A DNA stretch of 64,000 bases from Vulcanisaeta distributa JCM 11217 (GTDB taxonomy: Archaea > Thermoproteota > Thermoprotei > Thermoproteales > Thermocladiaceae): positions 1-64,000 of the forward strand of contig NZ_BBBJ01000002.1 of the NCBI RefSeq assembly GCF_001316005.1, in the 5' to 3' direction. The translations under genes and the position numbers were made by a program. Shown one piece after another: positions 9,129 to 19,729 of the stretch. The notes beneath the pieces are model-generated. The model ran no database searches. It had not been told where the DNA came from and saw only the letters and a list, made by a program, of their open reading frames with translations. How positions within the stretch are numbered: position 1 is the first letter of the stretch; every line of letters starts with the position of its first letter.

Positions 9129-11003
9129 CTAGGTATTAAATGGCGTTCTATAGTTTTGCTTCCTCGCCTCATACTCCTCAAGATCCTTCTTTACCCTCTC
9201 ATACGTGAACCTGCTAATCCTACCCTCTATACGCCTCCTCAATCACACGCTTACTCTTCTCCTCAAGCCTATCAATGATTGGTATCCTAACACCCTTCTC
9301 CCTGGCAACCATTAAGGACTTCGGATAGCCAGCGTGGGCATGCCTAACAATGCCTGATCCAGGGTCTACAGTGAAGACCCTGAGAGCCTTCTCCTCAGCG
9401 AGCTCAGTACCATCAACAACCATGCCAAAACCAGCGTGGATGGCGTAACCGATACCGACACCACCACCGTGGTGGAAGCAAGTCCAGGTTGCGCCAGCAG
9501 CAGTGTTTAGCGCGTAGTTCAGTATTGGCCAGTCTCCAATTGCGTCTGAGCCGTCGAGCATTCCCTCGGTCTCCCTATAGGGTGAAGCGACTGATCCACT
9601 ATCCAGGTGGTCTCTGCCGAACCATATTGGCCCACTCAGCTCGCCCTTCCTGACCATTTCGCTAACGATCTTGCCGAACAATGCCCTCTCCCCCCCATAG
9701 CCTAGGTAAACTACCCTGGCGGGTAGTCCCTGGAACTTCACGTACTGGTGAGCGTTCTTAATCCACCTGACCAGCCTTGGGTTCTTTTTCTCGAAAAGCG
9801 TTATTAATACGTCATCCAGCTTGTATATGTCGTTTGGGTCACCGACTAGGCTCGTCCACCTGAATGGTCCACGGCCCTCCTCAAATAACGGCCTCATGTA
9901 CTCCATCTGTCCCGGTATCTTGAATGCGTCCTCAACGCCGGCATCATATGCCTGCTTCCTGAGGTTGTTGCCGTACTCGAAGGTCACGGCGCCCCCCTAG
10001 CCTGTAACTGGAGCATTAATTGCACGTGCTTCTTCATAGTCTCCTTAGCCAGTAGCATGTACTTCTCGGGATCACTCTTCCTCAACTGCTCAGCCTGCTC
10101 TACAGTAAATCCCTGGGGGGGTACATAGGACAATGGGTCGTGGGCAGGGGGGGTCTGGTCTGTTAGTATGTCGGGAACTATGTTCTCCTTAACCAACTTC
10201 TCGAGTAGATCCACGGCATTGGCGAGAACACCAATACTTGTTGCCTGCCGCCTCTCCTTGGCATCGAGTGCCATGTCTATGGCCTTGTCTAAGTTGTCTG
10301 TCCACGTGTCGAGGTAGCCGGTGTCTATCATCCTCTGTATCATCCTCTTATCAACATCCGCTATCAAAGCCACACCACCAAGCATCTTAATGGCCAGCGG
10401 CTGTGCGCCACCCATGTTACCGAGTCCAGCACTAACCACTAATCTGCCCTCTAGCGAGCCGCCGAAGTGCCTATCTGCGGCTGCCCCCCCAATTGTTTCG
10501 TAGGTTCCTTGGAGAATACCCTGGGTGCCGATGTAAGCCCAGCAGCCGGCAGTCATCTGGTGGAAGCTTATCAATCCCTTGGCCTCGAGCTCCCAGAATA
10601 TCTTCCAATCAGCCCACTTGGGGACGAGCATGGCATTGCTCATTAAGACCCTCGGCGCTTGCCTTCCAAGTCTCCAAATGGCCACGGGCTGGCCACTCTG
10701 TATCACCAGCGTGTCCTCACTATCCATCGTGAGTAGGGAATCCACGATAGCCTCGAAGTCATCCCACGAGCGGGCAGCCTTACCCGTACCACCATAGACA
10801 ATTAGGTTCTTTGGATCCTTAGCAACCGCGGGATCAAGCACATGGAAGAGCATCCGTAGTGGGCCCTCAAGCTGCCAGTCACGGCTATGTACATGAAGTT
10901 CTGTGCCGGTGATGGCGTGAACGGTCCTGGTCTCAGGATCATAATAACCAGCCGAGATCAACTCCTCAATGGGTCTACCTCTATATTTTTGAGGGACGGA
11001 CAT
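9129..11003 (-). CDS. hutU: Urocanate hydratase (two frameshifts)
   Basis: HutU hydrates urocanate to 4-imidazolone-5-propionate, step 2 of histidine degradation, using tightly bound NAD+. The N-terminal half has GELHVHSRD-like [32 protein letters not shown] and the nucleotide-binding [13 protein letters not shown]. The C-terminal half has [28 protein letters not shown] and [11 protein letters not shown]. The halves are separated at 9991, where a C6 run replaces the expected C4 ([15 protein letters not shown]). Near 9232 one extra base hides a C-terminal tail that runs to 9129. A C7 near 9690 puts a second Gly into the invariant LGYGERA. The permease gene lies directly upstream. Confidence 0.95.
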
Positions 11004-11153
11004 AATGTCTCGAATTATTTTATACCATGTTTCTTTAAAGTTTTATCTATTTAATATCCTTTTATATTAATTTAATATTATTGAAAAGAATAATATATTG
11101 AAAATTAATACTATAAAATATATCATTTTTACTTAATATATACGTTTTAATAT

Positions 11154-12559
11154 TTATACTGAGAACAAGCCTAACTTGGCTATGGTCTCCGGTCTCCTTC
11201 TCTTCTCAATATAATATGCTACTATGCCCAAGGCTATCCATATAAATGCCGCATAGGGTGCGTAGGTTATCGGTGGAGGTGGTGCTGGGTATATTGAGAA
11301 TACTATGAATGTTATTAAGGCACCAACTACTATAGCTGGTACTATTATATGCTTAACTATGCCAAAACCACCATATTTATGCCTATATCTCGCTATGCCT
11401 ACTGCCGCTAATAAATGATTTAATGCCATGAATACGGCATTAAAGGTTATTAACCATACACCACCCATAATGGGCCTAGAGCTAATCCTGCAGCTATGGC
11501 AACTATGGCATTTAGTATTGCTAGGAATATTATAGCATCTCCAGGTACTCCATATTTATTAATCCTAACGAAACGCCTTGGGAATATGACACCATCTCTC
11601 GCCAAACCAAATGCCATCCTAACCTCATTATTGAAGAAGGCTAATGCGGATGAGTTAAAACTATTTATAACAAAGGCTATTAATAAGGCCGCACCAACAA
11701 TTCCTAAGTACTTTTCATAAATTATAACGCCGGGATCAGGCAGTTGTGAATACTGCGACATATTACTTACACCATATATAATCTCTTGCGCATAGCCATT
11801 TAATATTATGGTCACACCAAGTATTATAGCTATGGCTGCTAAGGCTCTAGGTACGTTACGTTTAGGATCTTTAGTTTCTTCAGCCAAAGGAATTACTTGA
11901 TTCATACCTCCGAAGGTGGTTATGCCAAATATCATAGTTGTTAAAATTAAGGTCCAATTATTATTAACGGGCTCTGCGGTGAACGGCAGTATACTATTCT
12001 TAGGACCTGCCATTGCTATTAATATTAACGCTGTTATTATTAAGAAGGGAACTTCCATGTAAAGGCCTGTATAGAGTATGTATCTATTCGATGGTTTTAC
12101 CCCTAAGTAAGCCAATGCCGACGTCTCTATTATAATGATTAATGCTATTGGTATCCAAAGCCATGAAGGTGCCTTAGGTATGAGAAGGTAGATAAATGAT
12201 GATAGTCCAAGTACTGCGAATCCCACGGAGCCCGTTAAATAATAAGCCCAATACGTCCAGCCAGCAAAGTACGCAGCTAATGTACTATTGAATCCTTTTC
12301 TTTGTATTACTGTCCAAGAATGAGCAGCAGCAACGTCCTTGGACCAGTCATAAATAACTACGGTCATAGCAACATAAATTAACCAGGCCAATAAGATATC
12401 AAGCATCATAGACCCGCCGACAAGTCCGGCAAGGCTAGTAAAATACAACGCGGTTACAGCAGCTGGTCCATTGGCACCAAGAGCGCCCGCTAAGGCTTCC
12501 CACATACTTAATACAGGCTTTAGCTGTGGGATTTCGGAATTATTTTGACTTGTTACCAT
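11154..12559 (-). CDS. APC-superfamily amino-acid permease (one frameshift)
   Basis: A secondary transporter of about 468 residues with around 12 hydrophobic segments. The N-terminus LSMWEALAGALGANGPAAVT, the central FGITTFGGMNQVIPLAEETKDPKRNVPRAL and FVINSFNSSALAFFNNEVRMAFGLARDG are typical of the amino acid-polyamine-organocation superfamily. One G is missing near 11462 (PLWGGVWL expected), separating the last two or three helices. It lies upstream of hutU on the same strand, so histidine or another amino acid is the likely substrate by context. The gene is clearly more AT-rich than its neighbours and carries no 7-base G/C run. Confidence 0.9.
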
Positions 12560-12954
12560 GAAATAACTTATTTTTAATAGAAATTTAAAGTTTTACCTTA
12601 AAAAATTCATTGACTTTAATTATTATAAACTATATATTTAAGATTTAGATAAAATTTTAAAATAAATTATAGATTAAGAATTAGTAAAATAAAATTAATT
12701 TTTTAAATTAATCCAAGTATAATAGGTATAAATTAAATTAATAATATGTCTTCAAAAACTATTCATTTTCATAATTTTTATGCTTATAATACTTATTTTC
12801 TTTAACGATTCTAATCACGTTATCTATATGCCGTATATTCATTAGTGATAGGTCTCCTATTGGATAGTGAGTGAGGCGTAAGTAGTACGATGAATATGTT
12901 AATATCGTACTTACTAGAGAGTGACGAAACATAATTATACCGACTGGGCACTAA
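12560..12954 (-). other. AT-rich spacer with a weak hairpin, no gene found
   Basis: About 395 bases between the permease and the YeiH-like remnant. Most of 12560-12780 is very AT-rich and low in complexity, with many TTTAA/AATTAA stretches that could serve as promoter elements for the permease. At 12884-12911 an 8-base inverted repeat (AGTACGAT / ATCGTACT, 12-base loop) could form a hairpin. I find no plausible coding frame. The missing C-terminus of the YeiH-like gene would be expected here but is not recognisable. Confidence 0.5.
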
Positions 12955-13952
12955 TTAAGCGTCGGTCAAGGCGCCACTTGCCGCAGCCGCGCCATCAGTC
13001 TTAACGGATAGGCCCATCCAGCACCGGCCGCATATGGTGCCTACTTTAGGAACGTAGCAGCCACGAATGGCAGTATCACCAGTTCCACCACTGCGAATAG
13101 TACTATTATTGAGGCAATAGTGGCTGGCACTATAGATGGGGGCTCCTATCGCGGCGGCTGTGGCTATGGCCGCAGATACACCGCATATACTAACACCTGA
13201 CGCGAGTGTTGCTGTCCATTTAATGTCGAGCTTAAATACCTTATGTGATATTAAGTATGAGATTGGCCAGTAAATTAAGTAGGCGGCAATTATCGCTATT
13301 AATGACCTCTCAACGAGACCAACGGCCAATGATATGTATCTAAGGGATGAGGCACCAACTAGGCTCCGAGGAGGACTATTGCAGTCTTTATGTACCACTC
13401 AGTCCTGGCCCCCCCTGTTTCCAGGACTGCCGGTAGCTTCTTGTAAAATATTACATTGAATATGAATAGGCCCACGAGTAGTAGGTAGATTAATATGCCG
13501 TCTGCTCCCACGGGTATTGACCAGGTAATGTAAAGCTTCGCGTATTGATCAGGCGTAGCGTTGAAGTAAGCGTATCCAAAGAGCCACCAGAAGCCAAAGG
13601 TTAGTATGAACATTATTGTGAAGCCGGCCATAAACCTCTTGACGTTATGGCCCATTAACCATGCCGCGAATGTTAAAATTGCTAATAGGAATAGGTAGAA
13701 GAGGAGAACACTAAGTAATGGGCTTAGGCCCAGATATGCCTTGGTCATTGTTAATACCTGCCCAACAATTATAATACTTTTTGATGGGTCCAGCCACGGT
13801 GCTGAGACCCTAGGCGCCCAACCAAGGAGGTAAATACCATAATAACCAGGTAGTGATAGAAAGAATATAAGGAGACCAATCCACAGCGCCCACCAATCCT
13901 CCTTCTTCCATAGTGATGACCAGTCAATCTTTGCCGTTACCTGGGTCGCCAT
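12955..13952 (-). pseudogene. YeiH/UPF0324 putative anion (sulfate) exporter, broken and truncated
   Basis: The first 197 residues contain several membrane helices with an N-terminal Trp-rich segment. Further pieces carry the family signature LASGVSICGVSAAIATAAAI and, in another frame, GLSVKTDGAAAASGALTDA. The frame breaks near 13382 (one C missing, LLGALVGASSL expected), near 13140, and again around 13030-13050. An in-frame TAG also appears near 13047. The last two to three helices expected after GALTDAL are absent. Unlike most genes here, the breaks are not all in G/C runs, so this may be a real remnant. It sits inside an AT-rich island. Confidence 0.7.
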
Positions 13953-14197
13953 ACTTATCGAGACTTAATCGTAAATGTCAAAAATAAGACTTATTGCACT
14001 TCCTATAATATTTATACGTGGAATAATATTTAAAAATTATATCTAGATTAACTAAATTATTGATAAAAATTCTTAGAATTATAATAATAAATATGAATTA
14101 ATTATAAGGAAGTTAAGAATATTTAGGAATATGCTTTAGGCATTATTTATTTTAACTTGGTAGAAATACTTTTATAGAAGTAATTATTTAGTTTATT

Positions 14198-14437
14198 GTG
14201 AAGACCCTAGTTAAGGTTACTAGGAATTTTCAGGTTACGATACCCGCGGGCATTAGGGAGAGGCTTGGTATTAAGGTTGGTGATCTACTGAGTGTTGAGG
14301 TTGATGGTGATCGTATTATTCTTAGGAAGGTTGTTCAGGAGATACCAATGATTAGGTTGGGTAGGGATTTAACGATTGATGATATTAATAGGCTCATTGA
14401 GGAGGGTTTGATGAAGAATGTCGGAGGCAGTGATTGA
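14198..14437 (+). CDS. vapB: VapB-type antitoxin (AbrB/SpoVT fold)
   Basis: A 79-residue protein starting at GTG 14198. The swapped-hairpin AbrB domain is clear: VTRNFQVTIPAGIRERLGIKVGDLLSVEVDGDRIILRK (given in parts, residues 7-44), with the TIPAxIRE motif and GD turn. The C-terminal tail should bind the toxin. Its last 20 bases overlap the PIN gene, the usual antitoxin-toxin arrangement. It lies after an AT-rich spacer (13953-14197) that likely holds the promoter and the operator bound by the complex. Confidence 0.82.
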   Translation: MKTLVKVTRNFQVTIPAGIRERLGIKVGDLLSVEVDGDRIILRKVVQEIPMIRLGRDLTIDDINRLIEEGLMKNVGGSD

Positions 14438-14831
14438 TACTAATGCGTTGATATTTTACATAGTTGAGGATTCGAGGGAGCATGCTAGGGCTGTCGAGGT
14501 TTTAAACAATCTGAATAAGTGGTTCCTACCTCACATTGTTATTTATGAGTTAGCTTGGTTTTTTAGGTCTGTCAATGTGCCGAGGGATCGTGCTATTGAT
14601 ATCTTAAGTAACCTAATTAATTATAGGAAGGTGGTTTTAGTATGTGATAATGACGTTATTAAATGGGTATTGCGTATAATGCGGGATGCTGGCTGGGGGG
14701 GCTTGGTAGTTTTAATGACCTGGTGATACTTGGAACTGCGTATGTACTTGGTAAGCCTTTATTCACGTTTGATGAGGAATTAAGGAGGAGGGCTAAGAGG
14801 GTGGGTGTTGAGGTTCTTGGGGGGGGTTTAG
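14418..14831 (+). CDS. vapC: VapC-type PIN-domain toxin (frameshifted)
   Basis: The PIN nuclease core starts VIDTNALIFYIVEDSREH (first acidic residue at about residue 6), with a central Glu in HIVIYELAWFF and the C-terminal SFNDLVILGTAYVLGKPLFTFDEEL. The frame breaks at the G7 near 14695 (two bases too many). Near the end a G8 run (14819-14826) stands where a G4 would give a natural stop, TAG 14829-14831; as given, translation runs on to 14908 into the next gene. I therefore place the likely true end at 14831. Expected role: growth-arrest RNase held by VapB. Confidence 0.8.
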
Positions 14832-14900
14832 TTCGTGATGTAGTGCTTTTAATGCTATTGGCATTGCTTGATTTTTGTATGCGGTTTGTTAGGGGAGTCC

Positions 14901-15784
14901 ATGTATAAGTTCATTAAGGATCCTGGCGATGTTAGGGTTGGCGAGGTCGTGAGGAGGGGGGGCTGGGTAAATGGCGATGTTGGCATTCTCGGTGTTCCCT
15001 GGGATGGGGGGGCAGTGGGTACGAGGCCTGGCTCTAGGCTTGCCCCTGCCAGGATTAGGTCCTGGCTTTACTCCTCGCCCTACATCTTCAAGGATGTTTC
15101 GATTGTTGATCTTGGTGATGTTGATGTGGTTGTTGGTGATCATAATGAGACTTGGCGTAGGGTTGAGGAGACTGTCAATGAGGCGTTAGGGCTTGTTAAG
15201 GAGTTGATCGTGATTGGTGGTGATAGTACTTCATCCTACGCCACGTTTAGGGGGGGTTTGAGGAGGGCGGTTAATGGTGGGTTAGCGTATATACTGCTTG
15301 ATGCTCACCCTGATGTTAGGGTTGTTACTGAGGGTTTAACTAGTGGGCAAGTAATTAGGTGGATTAGGGATGTCGATCCTAATGCCTACATAGCCATAAT
15401 CGGTGTCAGGACGCACTCAAATGCTCCTTACTTATTTAGTGAGGCTAGGAAATTGGGCGTCAATATATATACCATTGACCAGGTCGATTCCATGGGCGTT
15501 GATGCGTGATTAGCGAGGTCACGAACAACATTGGTGGCAGGACTACTCACATAAGCATTAACCTCGATGTTGTCGACCCAGCCTTCGCACCTGGCGTCAA
15601 TAGTCCATCACCAGGCGGCTTCACATCAAGGGAGGTAATTAGGCTCATTCGTGAATTAAGCACTAGGTTAAGGCCTAGGGTTTTTGATGTTGTTGAGGTC
15701 ACACCACCCTTTGATGTTAATGACGTGACGAGCATGCTCGCCTCTACGTTAATAATGAATGCCGTATGGATTGGTAAGGCGTGA
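14901..15784 (+). CDS. Arginase/agmatinase-fold hydrolase, HutG-like (frameshifted)
   Basis: A ureohydrolase fold protein. Context with hutU, hutH and hutI suggests formimidoylglutamase, the last step of histidine degradation. Start ATG 14901 follows AGGGGAG. Motifs are GVPWD..AVGTRPGSRLAPARIR, VIGGDST, LDAHPDVR and SINLDVVDPAFAPGVNSPSPGG. Compared with arginase, the His of GGDHS is Ser and the first Asp of the SxDxDxxDP motif is Asn, so one Mn site looks incomplete. One G is missing near 15508 (GVDGVISEV expected). The agmatinase alternative cannot be excluded. Four G7 runs lie in it. Confidence 0.75.
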
Positions 15785-15827
15785 TTTTGAAGAAATTGAA
15801 AAATAATTTAATTTTAAAGTTATTGAA

Positions 15828-16462
15828 TTACTTTATGTACTTCCTAAGCCTATTCTCTGCCTCCTCCCAATTTAATACGTTCCAAATGGCGTCTATGTAG
15901 CCATTCCTATTATTCTTATATTGTAGGTAATATGCATGTTCGAATTCGTCAACTATCAATAAAACTGGTAGCTCTGCGATGTGTTGGTTGTAGTGGTTTT
16001 CGAAGGTTGTGAATTCCAGGTTTCCGGTCTCTGGATCGTAGTATAGCACGGTCCATCCACAGCCTGGTAATGACCTCATGACCTCCGTGAACAGCGCCTT
16101 AAACTTATCGAAACTCCCAAATTGCTTATTTATTAGGTCGCCGAGATAGCCACCTGGTGTTCCTCCACCCTTTCCTGGTGGTGCCATTGAGTACCAATAA
16201 AGTGTGTGGAGTTTGTGACCGTTAACATTAAAGAATAGGTTCCTCAGTAGCCCCTGTATGTCGTAGCTTGTTACCTCCCCCCCCTTAATGATTTTCTCGA
16301 GCCTCTCGATGGTTGCGTTGGCACCGTTTACGTAGCCTTGTGATGCCCGTTATAGTGCACGTCAATTACCTGACCACTTATGTGGGGGGGTTCAAGGGCA
16401 TTTATTGAATATGGTAGTGGTGGTAGTTCATATCTTTTGAAGAGTGTTGCTGGGAGACTCAT
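15828..16462 (-). CDS. sod: Fe/Mn superoxide dismutase (one frameshift)
   Basis: Very close in pattern to Sulfolobus Fe-[26 protein letters not shown] (metal His), [12 protein letters not shown] (metal His), [29 protein letters not shown] and [14 protein letters not shown] (metal Asp and His). About 210 residues. The N-terminus lies in another frame because one G is missing near 16346 (HHKGYVNGAN expected). A G7/C7 near 16383 inserts a Pro (EPPHIS) and a C8 near 16277 inserts a Gly (KGGEV). Stop is at 15828. It detoxifies superoxide and implies exposure to oxygen. Confidence 0.95.
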
Positions 16463-16493
16463 CAAGCCTTGCGCGGGTTGGACTTATTAAATA

Positions 16494-17534
16494 TTGTCTT
16501 TTCATTATTTTAGCTGGGTTGGTAAAGTGCTAATGATTATTCTATACATAATTGCTGGATTCTTCTCAGTACTTATTGGTGGTTGGCTCTTTACTAATGC
16601 AATGGAATATGTAAGTCATAGGTATAGGGTTGGGGCCTCCTTCGTTGGTGCCGTGTTATCGCCAATCCTCACATCACTCCCCCCCGAGCTTGTGGTATTC
16701 TTGGTTGCTCTCCTGATTTACGGTGGTGTGTCTGGCGAGGACGTTGCAGTGGGCACGGTGATTGGGGAACCCTTTGTGGTATCTACTATAATATACCCAA
16801 TAATCTTCGTTATCGCCATCATCGGGTTTTACCTGCATTATAGGAGTGACATGGTTCTCGAGGTTGATAGGGTATTGATGATACCGTTTATCGTAGTCAC
16901 CACGTTTTTCCCCACCGTTCTCCTACCAGCCTTTATAAATTCACCCCCCCTGGTTAGGTTAGTAATAGCGTTTCTTCTGCTTACGATTTACTTATTGTAT
17001 ATCTATGCGATGAGGGTTAGGCAGGGCTTAATTATTGAGGATTATGAGGGGCTTTACGTGCTTAAAGTCATCAAGTCATCAAGGCTTAATGAATGGCTTT
17101 TACTCATGGCTCAACTTGTTGTTTCGGTAGCACTGTTATTTATGGGCTCTAGGGCTATGGTTGAGGGAATAATTGACTTATCACGTAGTCTCATGCTTAA
17201 TGTGATGGGCTTATCGATAATAATCGTGCCTACGGCTACGGTACTGCCTGAGTCAATAACCGCGGCGATATGGACCTTGAGGGGGCGTGATACTATGGCT
17301 ATTGCCGCGTTAATTGGCGAGAAGGTTCTTTACTCAACCGTGTACCCAGCCATAGCCTTAATCGTCACTAGGTGGTCTTTGGATATTGAGGCTTTAATTA
17401 GTGTTATCGTGGTTGAGGCCGTATCCTCCGTAATGCTTTACCACGTAGTTAAGGGAAGACTTACATGGGATGTGGCGGTGATAGGGCTTCTTGGTTATAT
17501 GATTTACGTGCTCATTTTCATGCGTGGTATCTAA
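16494..17534 (+). CDS. CaCA-superfamily cation (Na+/Ca2+-type) exchanger
   Basis: About 346 residues, ten or more hydrophobic helices, two inverted alpha repeats: ASFVGAVLSPILTSLP.ELVVFLVAL in the first half and GLSIIIVPTATVLPESITAAIWTL in the second, each with the acidic residue in the P-E pair expected in ion binding. A C7 run at about 16679 adds a Pro in SLPPELVV. The frame opens at TTG 16494; ATG 16533, which directly precedes the first helix, is an alternative start. Ion specificity cannot be told from sequence. It converges with the wHTH gene. Confidence 0.85.
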   Translation: MSFHYFSWVGKVLMIILYIIAGFFSVLIGGWLFTNAMEYVSHRYRVGASFVGAVLSPILTSLPPELVVFLVALLIYGGVSGEDVAVGTVIGEPFVVSTIIYPIIFVIAIIGFYLHYRSDMVLEVDRVLMIPFIVVTTFFPTVLLPAFINSPPLVRLVIAFLLLTIYLLYIYAMRVRQGLIIEDYEGLYVLKVIKSSRLNEWLLLMAQLVVSVALLFMGSRAMVEGIIDLSRSLMLNVMGLSIIIVPTATVLPESITAAIWTLRGRDTMAIAALIGEKVLYSTVYPAIALIVTRWSLDIEALISVIVVEAVSSVMLYHVVKGRLTWDVAVIGLLGYMIYVLIFMRGI

Positions 17535-17961
17535 TGGCCGTGGATTATTATCGGCCCCCATAAGCAGCGCATCAAGGCCCATCAGCATCAATAGTTCGAG
17601 CGGTATTAGGTTTAGGAGTATCATTAGTGGTATTAACGAAAGATACTGGTTAAGTAATTCCTCAAGCTCCTCATCACTCATATTATTTATCTGGCTGATT
17701 ATTCTTTCTGATAGACTTTTCAGCTTCTCATATGCCTTTTGAGCCTCTTCAAGGCCTGTTGGCGTTAAGTCAAAGGCCTCTTTCTTAAATATAAAGCCCC
17801 CTCTTAACCCTCGTAACTAGTTTATCATGCTCAAGGTACTGAAGCTCCTCGGTGATTTCCCCAACATCCCTCCTTAAATAGTAAGCCATTTCCTCAGCGG
17901 TTAATGGGCCTTTCTCCCTAATTAGGATGAGTATTTGTTCACCTAGTGATAGTTCCATCAT
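17531..17961 (-). CDS. Winged-helix protein with hydrophobic C-terminus (frameshifted)
   Basis: The N-terminal 58 residues form a likely winged helix (LSLGEQILILIREKGPLTAEEMAYYLRR... in parts, then EELQYLEHDKLVTRVKRG). As given it stops near 17787 because an expected G4 is G5 (VKRGFIFKKEAFDL). The continuation is a helical linker (GLEEAQKAYEKLKSLSERI) and a Leu/Ile-rich end. A second one-base excess in a C5 run near 17557 removes the natural stop at 17531-17533; without that correction the frame runs antisense deep into the exchanger gene. A PadR-like or other two-domain regulator is possible; no family is assigned. Confidence 0.6.
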
Positions 17962-18012
17962 TAATTCATAAATATAGGCAATAATAAGCCTTGCTCACTA
18001 AGGGAGTTAAGT

Positions 18013-18997
18013 ATGCCGAGGGCTAGGCTTGGCCGTGTTTGGGTTGGGGGGGATGGCGAGCCTGTTAGGTTGGTTGGGGGGGTTATTAATGTTAGTCCTG
18101 AGTCCTTCTTTAAGGGTTCAGTGAGGAGGACAGTTGATGATGCACTTAAGGCTGCCGAAGCCATGGTCTCCAGCGGTGTTGACATAATTGATGTTGGTGG
18201 GATGTCCACGGCGCCGTATAATAAGACAGTGATCAGCACTGATGAGGAGGTGAATAGGGTAGTACCAGTGATTAAGGCCTTGAGGAGAGAGTTTCCTGAA
18301 TTAACAATATCCATCGATACATTTAGGTCTAGGGTCGCCGAGGAGGCGTTGAACGCAGGTGCTGACGTTGTTAATGACGTCACTGGGTTAAAGGGCGATA
18401 GCGACATTGCTCGCGTGATATCTAATCATGGGGCGTCCGTAATCATCATGGCTAGGGAGAGAGTGCCAGGCCTGGGTGGTAACCCCCATCAGCAGGACCA
18501 TAGATGCCTTGAGGGAGAGCCTGGGGGGGATTGCATTAAGTAATGGCATTAATGAGGATGGTATTGTTATTGATCCTGGTGTTGGCGCGTGGCCTCCACT
18601 TAGTATGGATCCAATATTCACTGGTGGTGAGCCATTAAGGGGCGATTACATACGCGGTGATAGCACTTACCCATGGTATTCCTGGGACTCAATAATTATA
18701 ATGAATATTAATAGGATAAGGAATGAGTTGAATAGGCCTGTTCTCGTTGGTATTTCGAGGAAGTCGTTTCTTGAGAGGTTGATGCGTAGGAGGGCGCCAC
18801 CTGAGGAGAGGTTATTCGCATCAGTATCTGCCGAGGCCATTGCCGTGCTTATGGGCGCTGACGCCGTTAGGACGCATAATGTTAACGAAAGTAGGGATGC
18901 CATTAGGGTTGCTGAGGCGCTTAGGCTATGTTTAAACAAGGAATCTTCTATGTGTAATGATGAGTTGATCAAGCTTGTGGGTGCAGGTAATCGTTAA
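18013..18997 (+). CDS. Dihydropteroate synthase-like protein (frameshifted)
   Basis: A TIM-barrel pterin-binding enzyme of the DHPS family. Motifs: GVINVSPESFFKGSV, DIIDVGGMSTAPYN, SIDTFRSRVAEEALNAGADVVND, VIDPGVGAWP and VLVGISRKSFLERL. As given it splits near 18484, where C5 stands for an expected C4. Three G7 runs (18045, 18075, 18523) insert single Gly residues, for example VGGDGEP and LVGGVIN before the conserved VSPESF. About 325 residues. In archaea these proteins act in folate or tetrahydromethanopterin-like cofactor synthesis. rpiA follows 24 bases downstream on the same strand. Confidence 0.88.
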
Positions 18998-19021
18998 ATT
19001 TATTGATTAGTCATAATTATC

Positions 19022-19729
19022 GTGGGTAGTGCTGATGTTGCGAGAGAGGCTGCGGCTAGGGAGTCTCTTAAGTATGTTAGGGATGGTTATGTTGTTGGTG
19101 TTGGTACCGGGTCCACAGCAATGACCTTCCTTAGGGAACTTCATAGGTTAATAATTAATGGGGTCGTAAATAACGTGCTTTTGGTACCAACGTCTACGGA
19201 GACCGAGATTGAAATAGTGAGGTTGGGGGGGTTGGCTAATTTATTGCGTTATCCCTGGCAGGTCGATAGGATTGACGTTGCTATTGATGGCGCAGATGAA
19301 GTTGATAGGAGGAAGAACCTGATTAAGGGTGGTGGTGCCGCCCTGACTAGGGAGAAGGTAATTGATTATTGGGCTAGGGAGTTCGTGGTAATAGTTGATG
19401 AGTCTAAGGTGTTTGATTCAATACCGAGTAAGCACCCAATACCTATTGAGGTAATACCCTTTGCCTGGACCATAGTTAAGGCAAGATTAGAAGAGCTCGG
19501 TGGTACGGCTGAGCTTAGGTTTGGTGGTGGTAAGAGGGGGGGGCCTGTGGTGACTGATAATGGTAATTACATAATCGATTACATGCCCAGGGCTGGAGTT
19601 AATGTTGAGGATTTAGAGAGGGTAATCAAGGAGTTGCCAGGTGTTGTTGAGGTTGGCGTATTTAGTGGTAAGAGGGTTTCCAGGGTGATAATTGGTAGGG
19701 TTGATGGGTCTACGGTTACGATGGATTAA
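19022..19729 (+). CDS. rpiA: Ribose-5-phosphate isomerase A
   Basis: Interconverts ribose-5-phosphate and ribulose-5-phosphate. 235 residues from GTG 19022. Motifs: VGVGTGSTAMTFLREL (phosphate loop), AIDGADEVDRRKNLIKGGG (catalytic Asp/Lys region), AALTREKVIDYWA and GPVVTDNGNYIIDY. A G8 run near 19537 gives KRGGPVV where the family has one Gly, and a G7 near 19227 gives LGGLAN. It ends overlapping the convergent hutH by 14 bases. In an archaeon lacking the oxidative pentose phosphate path it supplies ribose for nucleotides. Confidence 0.95.
   Translation: MGSADVAREAAARESLKYVRDGYVVGVGTGSTAMTFLRELHRLIINGVVNNVLLVPTSTETEIEIVRLGGLANLLRYPWQVDRIDVAIDGADEVDRRKNLIKGGGAALTREKVIDYWAREFVVIVDESKVFDSIPSKHPIPIEVIPFAWTIVKARLEELGGTAELRFGGGKRGGPVVTDNGNYIIDYMPRAGVNVEDLERVIKELPGVVEVGVFSGKRVSRVIIGRVDGSTVTMD

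Noticed and set aside
12884-12911. Hairpin in the AT-rich spacer as a terminator or operator
   Set aside because: Only 8 bp with a 12-base loop and no poly-T tract; too weak to name.
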